Assembly (NCBI GenBank): GCA_002469915.1
Contig: DKOG01000098.1
Location: 1-16,086 of the forward strand
DNA from: Bacteroidetes bacterium UBA7368
GTDB taxonomy: Bacteria > Bacteroidota > Rhodothermia > Rhodothermales > UBA10348
Length of the DNA stretch: 16,086 nt
Reading direction: 5' to 3'
Made by a program: the position numbers and the translations under genes. The notes beneath the pieces are model-generated. The model had not been told where the DNA came from, did not search any database, and was given only the letters and a program-made list of their open reading frames with translations. Positions 1-8,250 of this stretch are shown here, piece by piece (within the stretch, counting starts at the first letter, position 1; every line of letters begins with the position of its first letter).

Positions 1-835
1 AAGCGTCACGTTTGATAGACAGCAGCTTGTCGTGATCAAAGTCGTCATTATCAATTAAGCTAAAAAGTTCTTTAATGCGTAAATAGCCCTGCACCTTATC
101 AATATTGGTTTTAAAAAGCGGTAGGTTAGAGTAAGACGATGCGTACAGCTGTTTTTTTATTTCGTCGATACCGTCATCCAGATCAATGCCATGAATTTCA
201 TTGATGGGAATCATGATGTCTTCAACCGTGGCATGTTCAAGATCTAGAATGCCCAATAACATGTCCTTATGTTCTTCCGGAATTAAGTTCCCTGCTTCGG
301 TCACAATCGTACGTAACTCTTCATGTCGCATGGGGACGTCAGAATCATCGTGTACGTTAATGCCCAGCAATTTAAGCAGAAAATTTGATATTGCATTGAC
401 CACCCAAACAAGCGGGTAAAGAACTTTTAGCAGCGGGGTATAGATAAACGATGCAAAAAAAGCCAAGCGTTCCGGATGGCTTGCGGCCCAAGTTTTAGGT
501 GTGACCTCAGAAAAAATCAAGATAACAAACGTCAGTAAACCTGTAGCAATGGCAATGCCGGCTTCACCGTATAAGCGTAAAGCGATGATGGTTGCAATGG
601 AGGTGGCGAGGATATTGACGAAGTTATTGCCTAGAAGGATTAAGCCGATTAATCGATCCGGTTTTTTTAAAAGTTTATGGGCCAATTTGGCGCCTAAATG
701 ATTACCTTTCATTAAGTGAAGTAGGCGATAGCGGTTAACGCGCATTAAGGCGGTTTCTGAGCCAGAAAAAAAGCCAGATAATAAAATAAGTACGACTAGA
801 AGAACAAAAAGAAACGGTATGGAAAGATCAGTCAC
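1..835 (-). CDS. CorB/YfjD-type DUF21-CBS membrane protein, C-terminus missing
   Basis: An open frame runs leftward from GTG at 835-833 off the window edge, giving about 278 residues. The N-terminus is a hydrophobic helix followed by LLSGFFSGSETALMRVNRYR, the DUF21 (CNNM) signature. Next come KKPDRLIGLILLGNNFVNI, a second hydrophobic stretch with FSEVTPKTWAA, and a further membrane segment. The cytoplasmic part begins near residue 165 with RHEELRTIV, then LGILDLEHATVEDIMIP, the entry to the first CBS domain, and GYLRIKEL. The family is linked to magnesium/cobalt efflux or resistance; the transported ion cannot be read from sequence. The spacing and wording of these motifs match gammaproteobacterial CorB/YfjD better than the GldE-type relatives of Bacteroidota. 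GTG is chosen because no ATG lies between it and the upstream stop, and it sits just before the first membrane helix. Base composition (about 40% G+C) is lower than in genes right of 1650. The corC/hlyC paralogue is the main alternative name. Confidence 0.88.
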   Translation of the reverse strand, partial: MTDLSIPFLFVLLVVLILLSGFFSGSETALMRVNRYRLLHLMKGNHLGAKLAHKLLKKPDRLIGLILLGNNFVNILATSIATIIALRLYGEAGIAIATGLLTFVILIFSEVTPKTWAASHPERLAFFASFIYTPLLKVLYPLVWVVNAISNFLLKLLGINVHDDSDVPMRHEELRTIVTEAGNLIPEEHKDMLLGILDLEHATVEDIMIPINEIHGIDLDDGIDEIKKQLYASSYSNLPLFKTNIDKVQGYLRIKELFSLIDNDDFDHDKLLSIKRDA

Positions 836-865
836 GTGAAATAGTAAGCTATGGGATGTGAGTAT

Positions 866-894
866 GTTCTAAGTGCAGAGGGCTTAACTGTCAA
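866..894 (-). promoter_or_regulatory. Sigma-70-like promoter for the corB-like gene
   Basis: Read leftward on the minus strand there is a perfect TTGACA (889-894 on the plus strand), a 17-base spacer, and TAGAAC (866-871), four of six matches to TATAAT. It lies 30 bases before the GTG start. This is the classic proteobacterial -35/-10 arrangement and agrees with the gammaproteobacterial look of the gene. Motif match only. Confidence 0.45.
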
Positions 895-1012
895 GTTAAA
901 TATAGCTGCGTAGGGATGATATTGCTTAAAGCGTAAAATAATTGCATCAAGCGCCAGTTTTTTGACATACTAATGCGTCTTATAGTTTGACACAGTGATA
1001 GGCACTTACAAT

Positions 1013-2374
1013 ATGGCGTTACAAAAAGTATTGCTAATCGATGACGATAAAACGCGTGGTTCTCAAATTGAATCGGTCATGAGCTTTTTGGATTACAACA
1101 CAAAAAAAATAAGCTTAGATAAACTAAAAAAAACAGCCAAACAAGATGAGTTGCCGATGATCATGTTGGGTGATGGCGCGGAATTTAATGAGATTGATAT
1201 TATTGAATTTTTTGCCGATTATAAAAGTCAGCAGCCGATCATTTATGTTCATAATAAAGGCAAGGCACCAAAGTTGGGGGCGGCTATTTCTCGGCACTTT
1301 GTTGCTTTAGAGTGGCCGACGACGTATCAAAATTTCATCAATTGTATTCGTAAAGTTCAGTTAACCGAACATACGCTGACCGAAGAAGTATCACAACGAG
1401 CCGCTGAATTATTTAGAAGCCTTGTCGGTAACAGCCAAGAAGTGAAACGTGTTCGACAGCTCATTCAACAGGTGTGTGTATCAGACGCAACTGTGTTGAT
1501 TTTGGGTGAATCGGGCACTGGCAAAGAAGTGATTGCTAGGAATATTCACTACCACTCATCACGCAGACAAAAGGCGTTTGTTCCCATCAACTGCGGTGCT
1601 ATACCGGGTGAGTTACTTGAAAGTGAGTTGTTCGGTCACGAAAAAGGAAGCTTCACAGGTGCGACCAAGCAACGCATCGGAAAATTTGAACAGGCCCACG
1701 GCGGTACGTTGTTTCTGGACGAAATCGGAGATATGAGCCTATCAGCTCAGGCGAAAGTGCTCCGGGCTTTGCAGGAAAATACTATCACACGGGTGGGAGG
1801 AGATCGCTCGCTTCCTGTGGATGTTCGAGTCATCGCTGCGACCAATAAAAATCTCCTAAACCAGATTGAAGAAAGAGAATTCAGGGAAGATCTGTATCAC
1901 CGATTGTCGGTTATTCTGATTCACGTTCCACCCCTCAGGGAGCGCCGTTCTGATGTCCCCTTGATTACTGAGCACATTGCTGAACGCATTGCTAGGCGGA
2001 ATGGCTTAGAGCCCAAACCCTTCTCCAAAGACGCTCTCTCTTCTCTTCAGAATTTTGACTGGCGCGGGAATGTTCGGGAGTTACACAATGTGGTGGAGCG
2101 CCTAACGATCCTGAGTCAGGGCGAACGCATTACTCAGCTTGATGTCGAGCGGTATGTAATTCCAGGAGGAGCGAGCAGTAATCCCATTATTGGGCTACTG
2201 GATCGTTTTGAGCAATTTTCCGATTTCAGGGATAGTGCAGAAAAGCTTTTCATTGAGCATAAGCTGATGCAGTACGATTGGAATATCAGCCGAACGGCTG
2301 AGGCCATCGGGATTCAACGCTCTCATCTCTATAACAAGATGAGTAAGTATGAGATTTCGAGGGACGATGAGTGA
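1013..2374 (+). CDS. Hybrid sigma-54 activator: FleQ-like N-terminal half, NtrX-like C-terminal half
   Basis: A 453-residue bacterial enhancer-binding protein. Residues 1-115 form a degenerate receiver domain: VLLIDDD is present, but the canonical phosphoacceptor position is G53 (LGDG), as in FleQ, which binds c-di-GMP and is not phosphorylated. The AAA+ domain spans about 135-370, with Walker A GESGTGKE (165-172), the sigma-54 contact loop GSFTGA (212-217), Walker [13 protein letters not shown] (230-241) and a FREDLYHRL sensor region. A Fis-type helix-turn-helix (about 424-449, [20 protein letters not shown]) ends the protein. Up to GSFTGA the text follows gammaproteobacterial FleQ ([34 protein letters not shown]). 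After it, the text follows NtrX-like regulators of Bacteroidota/Rhodothermota ([41 protein letters not shown]). ATG 1013 is preferred over GTG 995 because [12 protein letters not shown] aligns with the family start and a weak AGG lies ahead. The stop overlaps lolD by 8 bases. The reading frame is intact, but the gene is probably two half genes joined. Confidence 0.85.
   Translation: MALQKVLLIDDDKTRGSQIESVMSFLDYNTKKISLDKLKKTAKQDELPMIMLGDGAEFNEIDIIEFFADYKSQQPIIYVHNKGKAPKLGAAISRHFVALEWPTTYQNFINCIRKVQLTEHTLTEEVSQRAAELFRSLVGNSQEVKRVRQLIQQVCVSDATVLILGESGTGKEVIARNIHYHSSRRQKAFVPINCGAIPGELLESELFGHEKGSFTGATKQRIGKFEQAHGGTLFLDEIGDMSLSAQAKVLRALQENTITRVGGDRSLPVDVRVIAATNKNLLNQIEEREFREDLYHRLSVILIHVPPLRERRSDVPLITEHIAERIARRNGLEPKPFSKDALSSLQNFDWRGNVRELHNVVERLTILSQGERITQLDVERYVIPGGASSNPIIGLLDRFEQFSDFRDSAEKLFIEHKLMQYDWNISRTAEAIGIQRSHLYNKMSKYEISRDDE
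1620..1665. other. Probable chimeric junction or recombination point
   Basis: This stretch encodes the nearly universal [15 protein letters not shown] segment of sigma-54 AAA+ proteins. Left of it, the protein follows FleQ and DNA is about 38% G+C (1021-1320) rising to about 44% (1321-1620). Right of it, the protein follows NtrX-like regulators and composition is about 48% (1621-1920), then about 50%. Because the coding DNA is conserved here, an in-frame join between two organisms is easy, by assembly or by recombination. The exact base cannot be fixed from the sequence alone. Confidence 0.65.
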
Positions 2375-3083
2375 TCTGCTAGACAAAAGCTTAGGCGAAA
2401 AGGAGGTGCTGCTTAGCGTCCGAGGTCTGGCCAAATCGTTCCCGGCGGCTGGTCGCGGACCCCTCGATGTATTAAAGTCGGTAGATCTGGATGTGCATCG
2501 TGGAGAAGTGGTGGCCATTGTAGGTGAATCTGGAACAGGAAAAAGTACCTTACTTCATATTCTGGGAACGCTGGAGCAACCAGATAGCGGAGAGATTCGG
2601 TTTTCCGGAGAGGTGTTGGCTGAAAAAGATGACGAAGCGTTGTCGACATTTAGAAATGCGCATGTTGGGTTTGTCTTTCAATTTCACCACTTGCTGCCTG
2701 AGTTCACTGCCCAGGAAAATGTCATGATGCCGGCTCTCGTCAGAGGAGACTCGCAAGGCGTGGCTCGCCCGAGAGCTGACGAACTACTTGCACTTTTAGG
2801 TCTCAGCGATAGGTCTGATCATCGTCCTGGAGAGTTGAGCGGAGGCGAACGCCAACGTGTCGCCATGGCGCGAGCCCTTATGAATGCACCAGATCTAGTC
2901 TTGGCAGACGAGCCTACGGGCAATCTAGATGAAAAGACGGCGGATCAACTGCACAAAGAGTTGATTCGTTTGAGTCGTGAAATGAATCAGACGTTCGTGT
3001 TGGTTACCCATAATCAGGGATTTGCCGCTATGGCAGATCGGATTATGGTTTTAGAGCACGGTAATCTTGTGGAGCGAGCTTAA
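2367..3083 (+). CDS. lolD: LolD-type lipoprotein-releasing ABC transporter ATPase
   Basis: A 238-residue ABC ATPase of the LolD/MacB group, the usual length for LolD. It would power the LolCE membrane complex that releases lipoproteins from the inner membrane and passes them to LolA. Visible parts are Walker [10 protein letters not shown] (53-61), the Q-loop at [20 protein letters not shown], the signature LSGGERQR (157-164), Walker [13 protein letters not shown] with D181/E182, and the H-loop at [24 protein letters not shown] is strongly LolD-like. ATG 2367 is chosen over ATG 2349 because GAGGG lies just before it and the protein then starts at a typical place. It overlaps the upstream regulator by 8 bases and its stop shares one base with the pdxH start (TAATG), so these genes are likely translated together. 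No lolC/lolE permease gene is in the window. Confidence 0.88.
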   Translation: MSDLLDKSLGEKEVLLSVRGLAKSFPAAGRGPLDVLKSVDLDVHRGEVVAIVGESGTGKSTLLHILGTLEQPDSGEIRFSGEVLAEKDDEALSTFRNAHVGFVFQFHHLLPEFTAQENVMMPALVRGDSQGVARPRADELLALLGLSDRSDHRPGELSGGERQRVAMARALMNAPDLVLADEPTGNLDEKTADQLHKELIRLSREMNQTFVLVTHNQGFAAMADRIMVLEHGNLVERA

Positions 3084-3736
3084 TGAGCATATTTAGATCA
3101 ATCAAAGCTGTATGGACGTCCGGAAGCGGAATAGCCCAAGGCCTAACTGATGCCTCAGCAGATAAAGACCCTATCGACCTGTTCGATGATTGGTTCGAAG
3201 ATGCCAAAAAGTCGGGTCTGTACTTGCCTGAAGCGATGAATCTGGCGACCTCCACCGCTGAAGGCAAGCCTTCGGCAAGAATGGTCTTGTTGAAACATGC
3301 GGATCAGGATGGATTTGTGTTCTATACGAATTATATGTCGCGTAAGTCCGGCGAGCTGATTGGCAATCCATTCGCTGCCCTTCTCTTTCATTGGCCTATT
3401 CTTCAACGGCAGGTTCGCGTTGAGGGAGCGGTAGAGAAAGTGTCTAGAGAGGAGTCGGAAGCCTACTTTCATTCTCGAGCTCGGGGAAGTCAGATTGGTG
3501 CTTGGGCCTCTGATCAGTCCAGTGAATTGAGTACAAGGTCGGATCTCAAAAAGCGAGTTGACGACTTTGAGCGACAATTCAAAGACCAAGAAGTCCCGTT
3601 ACCTGATAAATGGGGTGGTTTCAGGGTTATTCCCAATCGGATTGAGTTTTGGCAGGGTAGACCGTTTCGGTTGCATGATCGGTTGATTTTTGAAGCCGAT
3701 GCGCAAAGTTGGAAGACCCATAGACTCTATCCTTGA
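3083..3736 (+). CDS. pdxH: Pyridoxamine/pyridoxine 5'-phosphate oxidase
   Basis: A 217-residue FMN-dependent oxidase that turns pyridoxamine or pyridoxine 5'-phosphate into pyridoxal 5'-phosphate, the last step of DXP-dependent vitamin B6 synthesis and part of salvage. Family motifs appear in order: SARMVLLKHADQDGFVFYTN (FMN/substrate), SRKSGEL, FHWPILQRQVRVEG, YFHSRARGSQIGAWAS, WGGFRVIPNRIEFWQGRPFR, LHDRL and the C-terminal W-x-x-x-RLYP. Length equals the usual 210-220. The ATG overlaps the lolD stop by one base, with GGAG about ten bases upstream inside lolD. A 25-30 residue N-terminal extension before the conserved DPIDLFDDWF is common in the family. Another B6 gene, pdxA, lies 2.7 kb downstream in the same run. 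Confidence 0.95.
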   Translation: MSIFRSIKAVWTSGSGIAQGLTDASADKDPIDLFDDWFEDAKKSGLYLPEAMNLATSTAEGKPSARMVLLKHADQDGFVFYTNYMSRKSGELIGNPFAALLFHWPILQRQVRVEGAVEKVSREESEAYFHSRARGSQIGAWASDQSSELSTRSDLKKRVDDFERQFKDQEVPLPDKWGGFRVIPNRIEFWQGRPFRLHDRLIFEADAQSWKTHRLYP

Positions 3737-3881
3737 CCCGGCTGGTCTCGGCGTAGGAATGCATATTTGGACAGCATCTTGCGGTTAAAATGATTTGCTG
3801 AGGTAGCGTCGAACATAGATTGCGCACGCGGGTTTAAGACCGACTGCCAATTTTCAGCTTTCGCGCACGTACCTAAAGCTC

Positions 3882-4937
3882 ATGCCAGCAACTATCGTTT
3901 CTGCACTCAAAGATGCCCAACGAGTGGTGATCACGACGCATACCCGCCCAGACGGTGATGCCGTTGGATCCCAGTTGGCTCTTGGCCATTTTTTGAAGGG
4001 TCAGGGCAAAGACGTCCTCATGGTGAATCAGGACGCGTGCCCGTACAATATGGAATGGCTTCCAGGCGTGGGGGATATTCAGCTCTATAAAGGCTCTCTC
4101 GCCCAAGTAGAATTCATTGCAAAGGCTGACCTAGCCATTGTCTTGGATACGAATGCAGCAAGTCGGGTTGGAACAGTAGGTCCTCAGTTTAAGGGGACCT
4201 CCGCTCTGAAAGTATTAATTGATCATCACACAGATCCAGAGTCATGGTTTGACCTGATGTATCGTAAGGAGACCGCTTCATCCACCGGTGAGCTTCTCTT
4301 TGATGTGTTCGAAGCTTGGGACCTAGATGCCATTGACTATCAGGTTGCTGCGCCTCTTTATGTAGCTATTTTGACGGATACGGGCTCATTTCGGTTTTCA
4401 AGTGTAACACCTCGGCTTCATCGGGTGGTAGCAGAATTGATTGAGCGTGGATCATTGGATGTAGCTGAATTGCATGCTCAGGTATACGATAAGAAGAGTA
4501 GAGAAGGGTTACAGTTGATGAGCAAGGTGTTTTCAACGATTGAAACTCATTTCGATGGAGCAGTAGGCTCCATGGTAGTATCGCGCCGTTTTCTGGCAGA
4601 TACGGGTGCTCCTGTAGAAGAAACAGAAGGATTTGTAAACCACTTGCTGACGATTGAAGGCGTGCGCATTGCGCTCATTTTCACAGAGACGGCGGGCGGA
4701 ACGAAAGTCAGTTTTAGATCCAAGGGCGATTATCACGTGCACAAATGGGCACAGGCGTTTGGCGGCGGAGGGCATAGAAATGCATCCGGCGCATTTATCA
4801 GAGAGCCTTTAGAGCAGGCTATGAAAAAGGCGATCAATGCTGCCCCGCGATATACCTCGGTGCAGGATGAGGATCAGGAATCATTATCAGCAGAAGACGC
4901 AGCGTACCTCAGTTCGCTGATGAACAGTCAGAATTAA
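3882..4937 (+). CDS. nrnA: DHH/DHHA1 phosphoesterase, NrnA-like oligoribonuclease/pAp phosphatase
   Basis: A 351-residue DHH-family phosphoesterase. The DHH domain carries TTHTRPDGDAVGS (18-30), LDT (88-90) and IDHH (113-116), which bind the two metal ions. The DHHA1 domain carries GGGGHRNASG (294-303). This arrangement is that of NrnA, which degrades RNA fragments of 2-5 nucleotides and dephosphorylates 3'-phosphoadenosine 5'-phosphate; it is known in bacteria that lack Orn. It is slightly longer than the usual 310-340 because of an acidic tail after residue 325. A 145-base gap separates it from pdxH, the longest inside this run, so a promoter may lie there, although I see no convincing site. 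The ATG has no clear ribosome binding site. pepA follows after 10 bases. Confidence 0.88.
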   Translation: MPATIVSALKDAQRVVITTHTRPDGDAVGSQLALGHFLKGQGKDVLMVNQDACPYNMEWLPGVGDIQLYKGSLAQVEFIAKADLAIVLDTNAASRVGTVGPQFKGTSALKVLIDHHTDPESWFDLMYRKETASSTGELLFDVFEAWDLDAIDYQVAAPLYVAILTDTGSFRFSSVTPRLHRVVAELIERGSLDVAELHAQVYDKKSREGLQLMSKVFSTIETHFDGAVGSMVVSRRFLADTGAPVEETEGFVNHLLTIEGVRIALIFTETAGGTKVSFRSKGDYHVHKWAQAFGGGGHRNASGAFIREPLEQAMKKAINAAPRYTSVQDEDQESLSAEDAAYLSSLMNSQN

Positions 4938-4947
4938 GTAGGCAACT

Positions 4948-6438
4948 ATGAAAGTTTCAGTTTCAACGATTGGTATTTCAGAATTGGATGTGGATCTCCT
5001 TCTTGTCCCGGTCACGGGGGAAGATTTGGATGAAGGGTTGAGTACCCTCGTGGATGCATTCGGTAGCGTCATTGAGAAGGCCCGCGCGGATATGAAAAGC
5101 GACGGGAATAGCTCGGTGATTTATCCAGATTCAGGCGCAGCAAAGCGTATTGTCCTACTGGGAGTAGGAGATGCTGATAGCGTAACGGCTGAAAGGCTTC
5201 GGCTGGCGGCCTCCGATGGAGCATCCTCTGCTTCAACGGTTCGCGCAGAGACCGTAGGAATATCTGTTCCTTCTTTGGAGTTGGACGGTGATGAGTCGTC
5301 TCAGGCATTAGTGGAAGGATTTATTTTGGGGTCCTATCGTTTCGATAAATATCGTACTGTCGAGCCCGAGGTGGATGGTACCCAGCGTCTCGTTATCCAA
5401 ACGGATGATCAGGATAAACAAGTTCGCCGAGGAGCCGACCGCGGACGGATTGTGGCGGAAGGAGTTTGTTCTGCGAGAGATTTGGTTAACCTTTCTCCTG
5501 ACGAAAAAACACCGGTCCTATTTGCGAAGGCTATTGAGAAATCAGCCCGCAAAACGGGGTACGAGGTTTCTGTCTGGGATAAGGAGCTGATCGAAGAAGA
5601 AGGAATGGGCGGCTTGTTGGCGGTGAACCGAGGAAGTGAAGAGCCTCCGACGTTTTCAGTCCTCGAATGGCAACCAGAAAATGCGCGTAACTCACGTCCC
5701 ATCATTTTGGTTGGAAAGGGAGTAGTGTATGATACAGGCGGTCTGTCCCTCAAGCCTACGAAGGGATCCATGGACTCTATGAAATGCGACATGGCTGGAG
5801 CAGCAGCAGTTGTTGGGGCTATGGAAGCCATCGCAAAATTGGACCTGCCCTTGTATGTAATTGGTTTAATTCCAGCTACGGACAACCGACCCGGCAAGAA
5901 TGCTTACGTACCGGGCGATGTCGTGAAGATGCATTCAGGTAAAACGGTCGAAGTACTCAATACGGATGCAGAAGGGCGCATGATCTTGGCAGATGCACTG
6001 TCGTATGCCTCAACGTTCTATCCTGAAATCGTGGTTGAATTAGCTACGCTCACGGGAGCAGCTGTGGTGGCATTGGGAGATATTGTGGCAGCGGTCATGA
6101 CGAATGATGAAAAAGGGGTGGATGAGCGCCTTGCTGGCATTGTGAAAGCAGGTTCAGCTAGTGGTGATCGCGTTCATCCTTTACCTATGTTCGACGAATA
6201 CAATGAGCAACTGAAAAGCACGGTCGCTGACCTGAAGAATGTGGGCGGTCGCGGAGCAGGAAGTATAACGGCCGCTAAGTTTCTTGAGCACTTTGTAGAC
6301 TACCCGTGGATCCATGTCGATATCGCTGGTCCAGCATTTTTGGATGCAGCCCGCGGGTACAACAAAGCAGGTGGTTCCGGATTTGGCGTCCGTTTATTGA
6401 CCCGTTATCTCCAGCAAATCGCAGAGCAAAAACGCTGA
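4948..6438 (+). CDS. pepA: M17 leucyl aminopeptidase
   Basis: A 496-residue cytosolic metallo-aminopeptidase that removes N-terminal residues from peptides. The N-terminal macro-like domain (about 1-160) is poorly conserved, as usual. The catalytic domain contains VGKGVVYDTGG, with metal ligand and catalytic lysine candidate K257 and ligand D262, then D281 in KCDMAGAA, and the family signature NTDAEGRMILADAL with D340, E342 and the catalytic arginine R344. All active-site residues known from E. coli PepA have counterparts, so it should be active. Length is typical (480-503). The start has a weak AGG seven bases upstream and lies 10 bases after nrnA. Some PepA proteins also bind DNA (XerA role); nothing here tests that. 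Confidence 0.95.
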   Translation: MKVSVSTIGISELDVDLLLVPVTGEDLDEGLSTLVDAFGSVIEKARADMKSDGNSSVIYPDSGAAKRIVLLGVGDADSVTAERLRLAASDGASSASTVRAETVGISVPSLELDGDESSQALVEGFILGSYRFDKYRTVEPEVDGTQRLVIQTDDQDKQVRRGADRGRIVAEGVCSARDLVNLSPDEKTPVLFAKAIEKSARKTGYEVSVWDKELIEEEGMGGLLAVNRGSEEPPTFSVLEWQPENARNSRPIILVGKGVVYDTGGLSLKPTKGSMDSMKCDMAGAAAVVGAMEAIAKLDLPLYVIGLIPATDNRPGKNAYVPGDVVKMHSGKTVEVLNTDAEGRMILADALSYASTFYPEIVVELATLTGAAVVALGDIVAAVMTNDEKGVDERLAGIVKAGSASGDRVHPLPMFDEYNEQLKSTVADLKNVGGRGAGSITAAKFLEHFVDYPWIHVDIAGPAFLDAARGYNKAGGSGFGVRLLTRYLQQIAEQKR

Positions 6439-6455
6439 TCAACAGCTGTGTTAGT

Positions 6456-7442
6456 ATGTCAGAGAGCTTCCGGAAGCCCAGAATTGCGATAACTATGGGA
6501 GATCCCAATGGGGTCGGTCCAGAAGTACTTTTGAAGATCCTCAAGGATGGACAGGCCCAGCAATTGTGCTCCATAGAGGTCGTCGGGCAACCTTCGGTCT
6601 TAGACTATTACCGGGATCAATTGAACTTGGCTGTTAAAAATGTTCAGATAACTCCCATTGAGGCATCCGACTTCCACCCTCATCCAGGACGCATTGGTCG
6701 TGAGGCTGGGGATATAGCCATGAAATCAGTGGCACTGGCTGTAGATATGTGTCTGGATGGCAGAGCCGATGCCATGGTGACGTGTCCGATTTCTAAAGAA
6801 GCTATTTCCTTGGCGGGTCATCATTTTCCCGGGCATACCGAGTACATCGCTGATCGGACCAAATCAGAGCACTATCAAATGATGATGGTTTCTGACCACC
6901 TACGTGTAGGCTTGGTAAGTGGGCATGTCCCATTGAATAGGGTAGGTGAAGAGGTTACGAGGGAGGCTATTCGCGAGGCACTCGACATCATGGTGGCGTC
7001 TTTACATCGCGATTTTGGGCTTCAATCACCTCATATTGCCGTACTCGGCCTCAATCCGCATGCTGGCGATGGCGGTGTGCTAGGTCGTGAAGAAGCAGAC
7101 GTGTTGCTCCCGGAAATTCTGCAGTTCAGAAAGAAGGGCATCCGCGTAGAAGGTCCATTTCCTGCAGATGGCTTTTTTGGCAGTGGTAACTGGAAATCAG
7201 TTGATGCTATTCTGGCCATGTACCATGATCAAGGGCTCATTCCCTTTAAGACCCTTTCGTTCGGCCAAGGTGTTAATTTTACGGCCGGGCTTTCTATTGT
7301 CAGAACGTCTCCCGATCACGGAACGGCTTTTGATATTGCAGGAGCGGGTCGGGCGAACCCAGACAGTCTGATGGCGGCCATTCAGGCGGCGGTCTCCATT
7401 CATCAAACTCGAACAGGAAGCACTGTACATGAAGTCAGTTGA
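6456..7442 (+). CDS. pdxA: 4-hydroxythreonine-4-phosphate dehydrogenase
   Basis: A 328-residue PdxA. It oxidises 4-phosphohydroxy-L-threonine with NAD+; the product condenses with DXP through PdxJ to give pyridoxine 5'-phosphate. Motifs: MGDPNGVGPE (14-23), TCPISKEAI, FPGHTEYIADRT, SGHVPLNRV, GLNPHAGDGG, YHDQGLIPFK (256-265) and the C-terminal TSPDHGTAFDIAG. The metal-binding histidines of the family are present in GHTEY, SGHVP and MYHDQG. The same frame is open further up, from 6306 inside pepA, but ATG 6456 begins the conserved protein and lies 17 bases after the pepA stop, so it is the real start. It overlaps the methyltransferase gene by 14 bases. Together with pdxH it indicates a DXP-dependent B6 pathway. 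Confidence 0.94.
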   Translation: MSESFRKPRIAITMGDPNGVGPEVLLKILKDGQAQQLCSIEVVGQPSVLDYYRDQLNLAVKNVQITPIEASDFHPHPGRIGREAGDIAMKSVALAVDMCLDGRADAMVTCPISKEAISLAGHHFPGHTEYIADRTKSEHYQMMMVSDHLRVGLVSGHVPLNRVGEEVTREAIREALDIMVASLHRDFGLQSPHIAVLGLNPHAGDGGVLGREEADVLLPEILQFRKKGIRVEGPFPADGFFGSGNWKSVDAILAMYHDQGLIPFKTLSFGQGVNFTAGLSIVRTSPDHGTAFDIAGAGRANPDSLMAAIQAAVSIHQTRTGSTVHEVS

Positions 7443-8220
7443 TGAATACACCGTACTCGCTTCGGTCTACGATTTGGTTATGGAGCATGTGGACTATGAA
7501 GGATGGGTAGACTACATCTTGCATATCGTTGGTATGCAACGAGATATTGATTTAGAACCGAACGAGCGTATTCTGGAATTAGGTTGTGGAACGGGTCTAT
7601 TTACTGAAGAGCTGGCGTATCAGTGTGGCGCATCGATTTCAGCTTGTGATGGCTCAGAGGATATGCTGAAACGAACCCGCCAGCGGTTTGATGAGACTGA
7701 TTCTCGGTTTGAATTTTCGCAATTGGACTTTGAAAGAGGTTGGGATGCCTTTCAGCCTTCACATTCTTTCGAGGTCATCCTTCTGCTGTACGATTGTATT
7801 AACTACATCCATACCGAAGCCGGGTTAGATCGGCTTTTTGAGGGCGTAAAGCGCTTTCTGTCCGAGGGTACCGTTTTTGTTTTTGACCAGTCGACGCCTG
7901 CAAACTCGATCAATAACGCCGAGTTTTTTGAAGACGAAGGCGGCAATGAAAGCGTGACCTATATTCGTAGGAGTAGGTATGATGAGGGTACTCATCGGCA
8001 TTCCACTGAGTTTGAGATTACTACTCCTGAGGGCACCTTTTACGAAAAGCATGTTCAACGGACATGGACATTTTTGGAAATGAAGAGCGCGATTGAAAAA
8101 AATGGTCTACAAGTAAGAGCTGCGTTCGATGGGTTTAGTCTGGATCCTGCCTTCGAGGAATCAGAACGCATTCATTGGGTAATAGGTGGCATGGTTGATG
8201 CCTCCCATCAGAATGACTAA
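7429..8220 (+). CDS. Class I SAM-dependent methyltransferase, substrate unknown
   Basis: A 263-residue Rossmann-fold methyltransferase. Motif I is LELGCGTG (49-56), followed by the acidic loop CDGSEDMLKRTRQRF and motif IV at FEVILLLYDCINYI, where families of small-molecule methyltransferases bind substrate. The C-terminal third (after about 170) forms a cap with HRHSTEFEI, a pattern seen in uncharacterised YrrT-like enzymes. It is not RsmA, UbiE or another recognisable rRNA or quinone enzyme by motif. The ATG lies inside the end of pdxA (14-base overlap), which suggests coupled translation, and the gene ends 30 bases before ftsE. The target cannot be named; close linkage to pdxA may simply reflect operon packing. 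Confidence 0.85.
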   Translation: MKSVDEYTVLASVYDLVMEHVDYEGWVDYILHIVGMQRDIDLEPNERILELGCGTGLFTEELAYQCGASISACDGSEDMLKRTRQRFDETDSRFEFSQLDFERGWDAFQPSHSFEVILLLYDCINYIHTEAGLDRLFEGVKRFLSEGTVFVFDQSTPANSINNAEFFEDEGGNESVTYIRRSRYDEGTHRHSTEFEITTPEGTFYEKHVQRTWTFLEMKSAIEKNGLQVRAAFDGFSLDPAFEESERIHWVIGGMVDASHQND

Positions 8221-8250
8221 AATGGGATCTCCACGTTCAACTATGATTCA

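Noticed and set aside
201..701. Two short plus-strand open frames in the first 700 bases
   Set aside because: They are shadows of the DUF21-CBS gene on the minus strand, which carries clear family motifs.
962..992. Two TTGACA boxes (962-967 and 987-992) upstream of the regulator as a promoter
   Set aside because: The best -10 candidates, TATAGT at 981 and TACAAT at 1007, give spacers of 13 and 14 bases, too short for a normal sigma-70 promoter.
3155..3589. 144-codon minus-strand open frame opposite pdxH
   Set aside because: It covers strongly conserved pdxH motifs on the other strand and shows no family signature or separate start signal.
5409..5897. 162-codon minus-strand open frame inside pepA
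   Set aside because: It lies wholly opposite the conserved pepA catalytic domain, has no recognisable domain, and its composition is that of a shadow frame.
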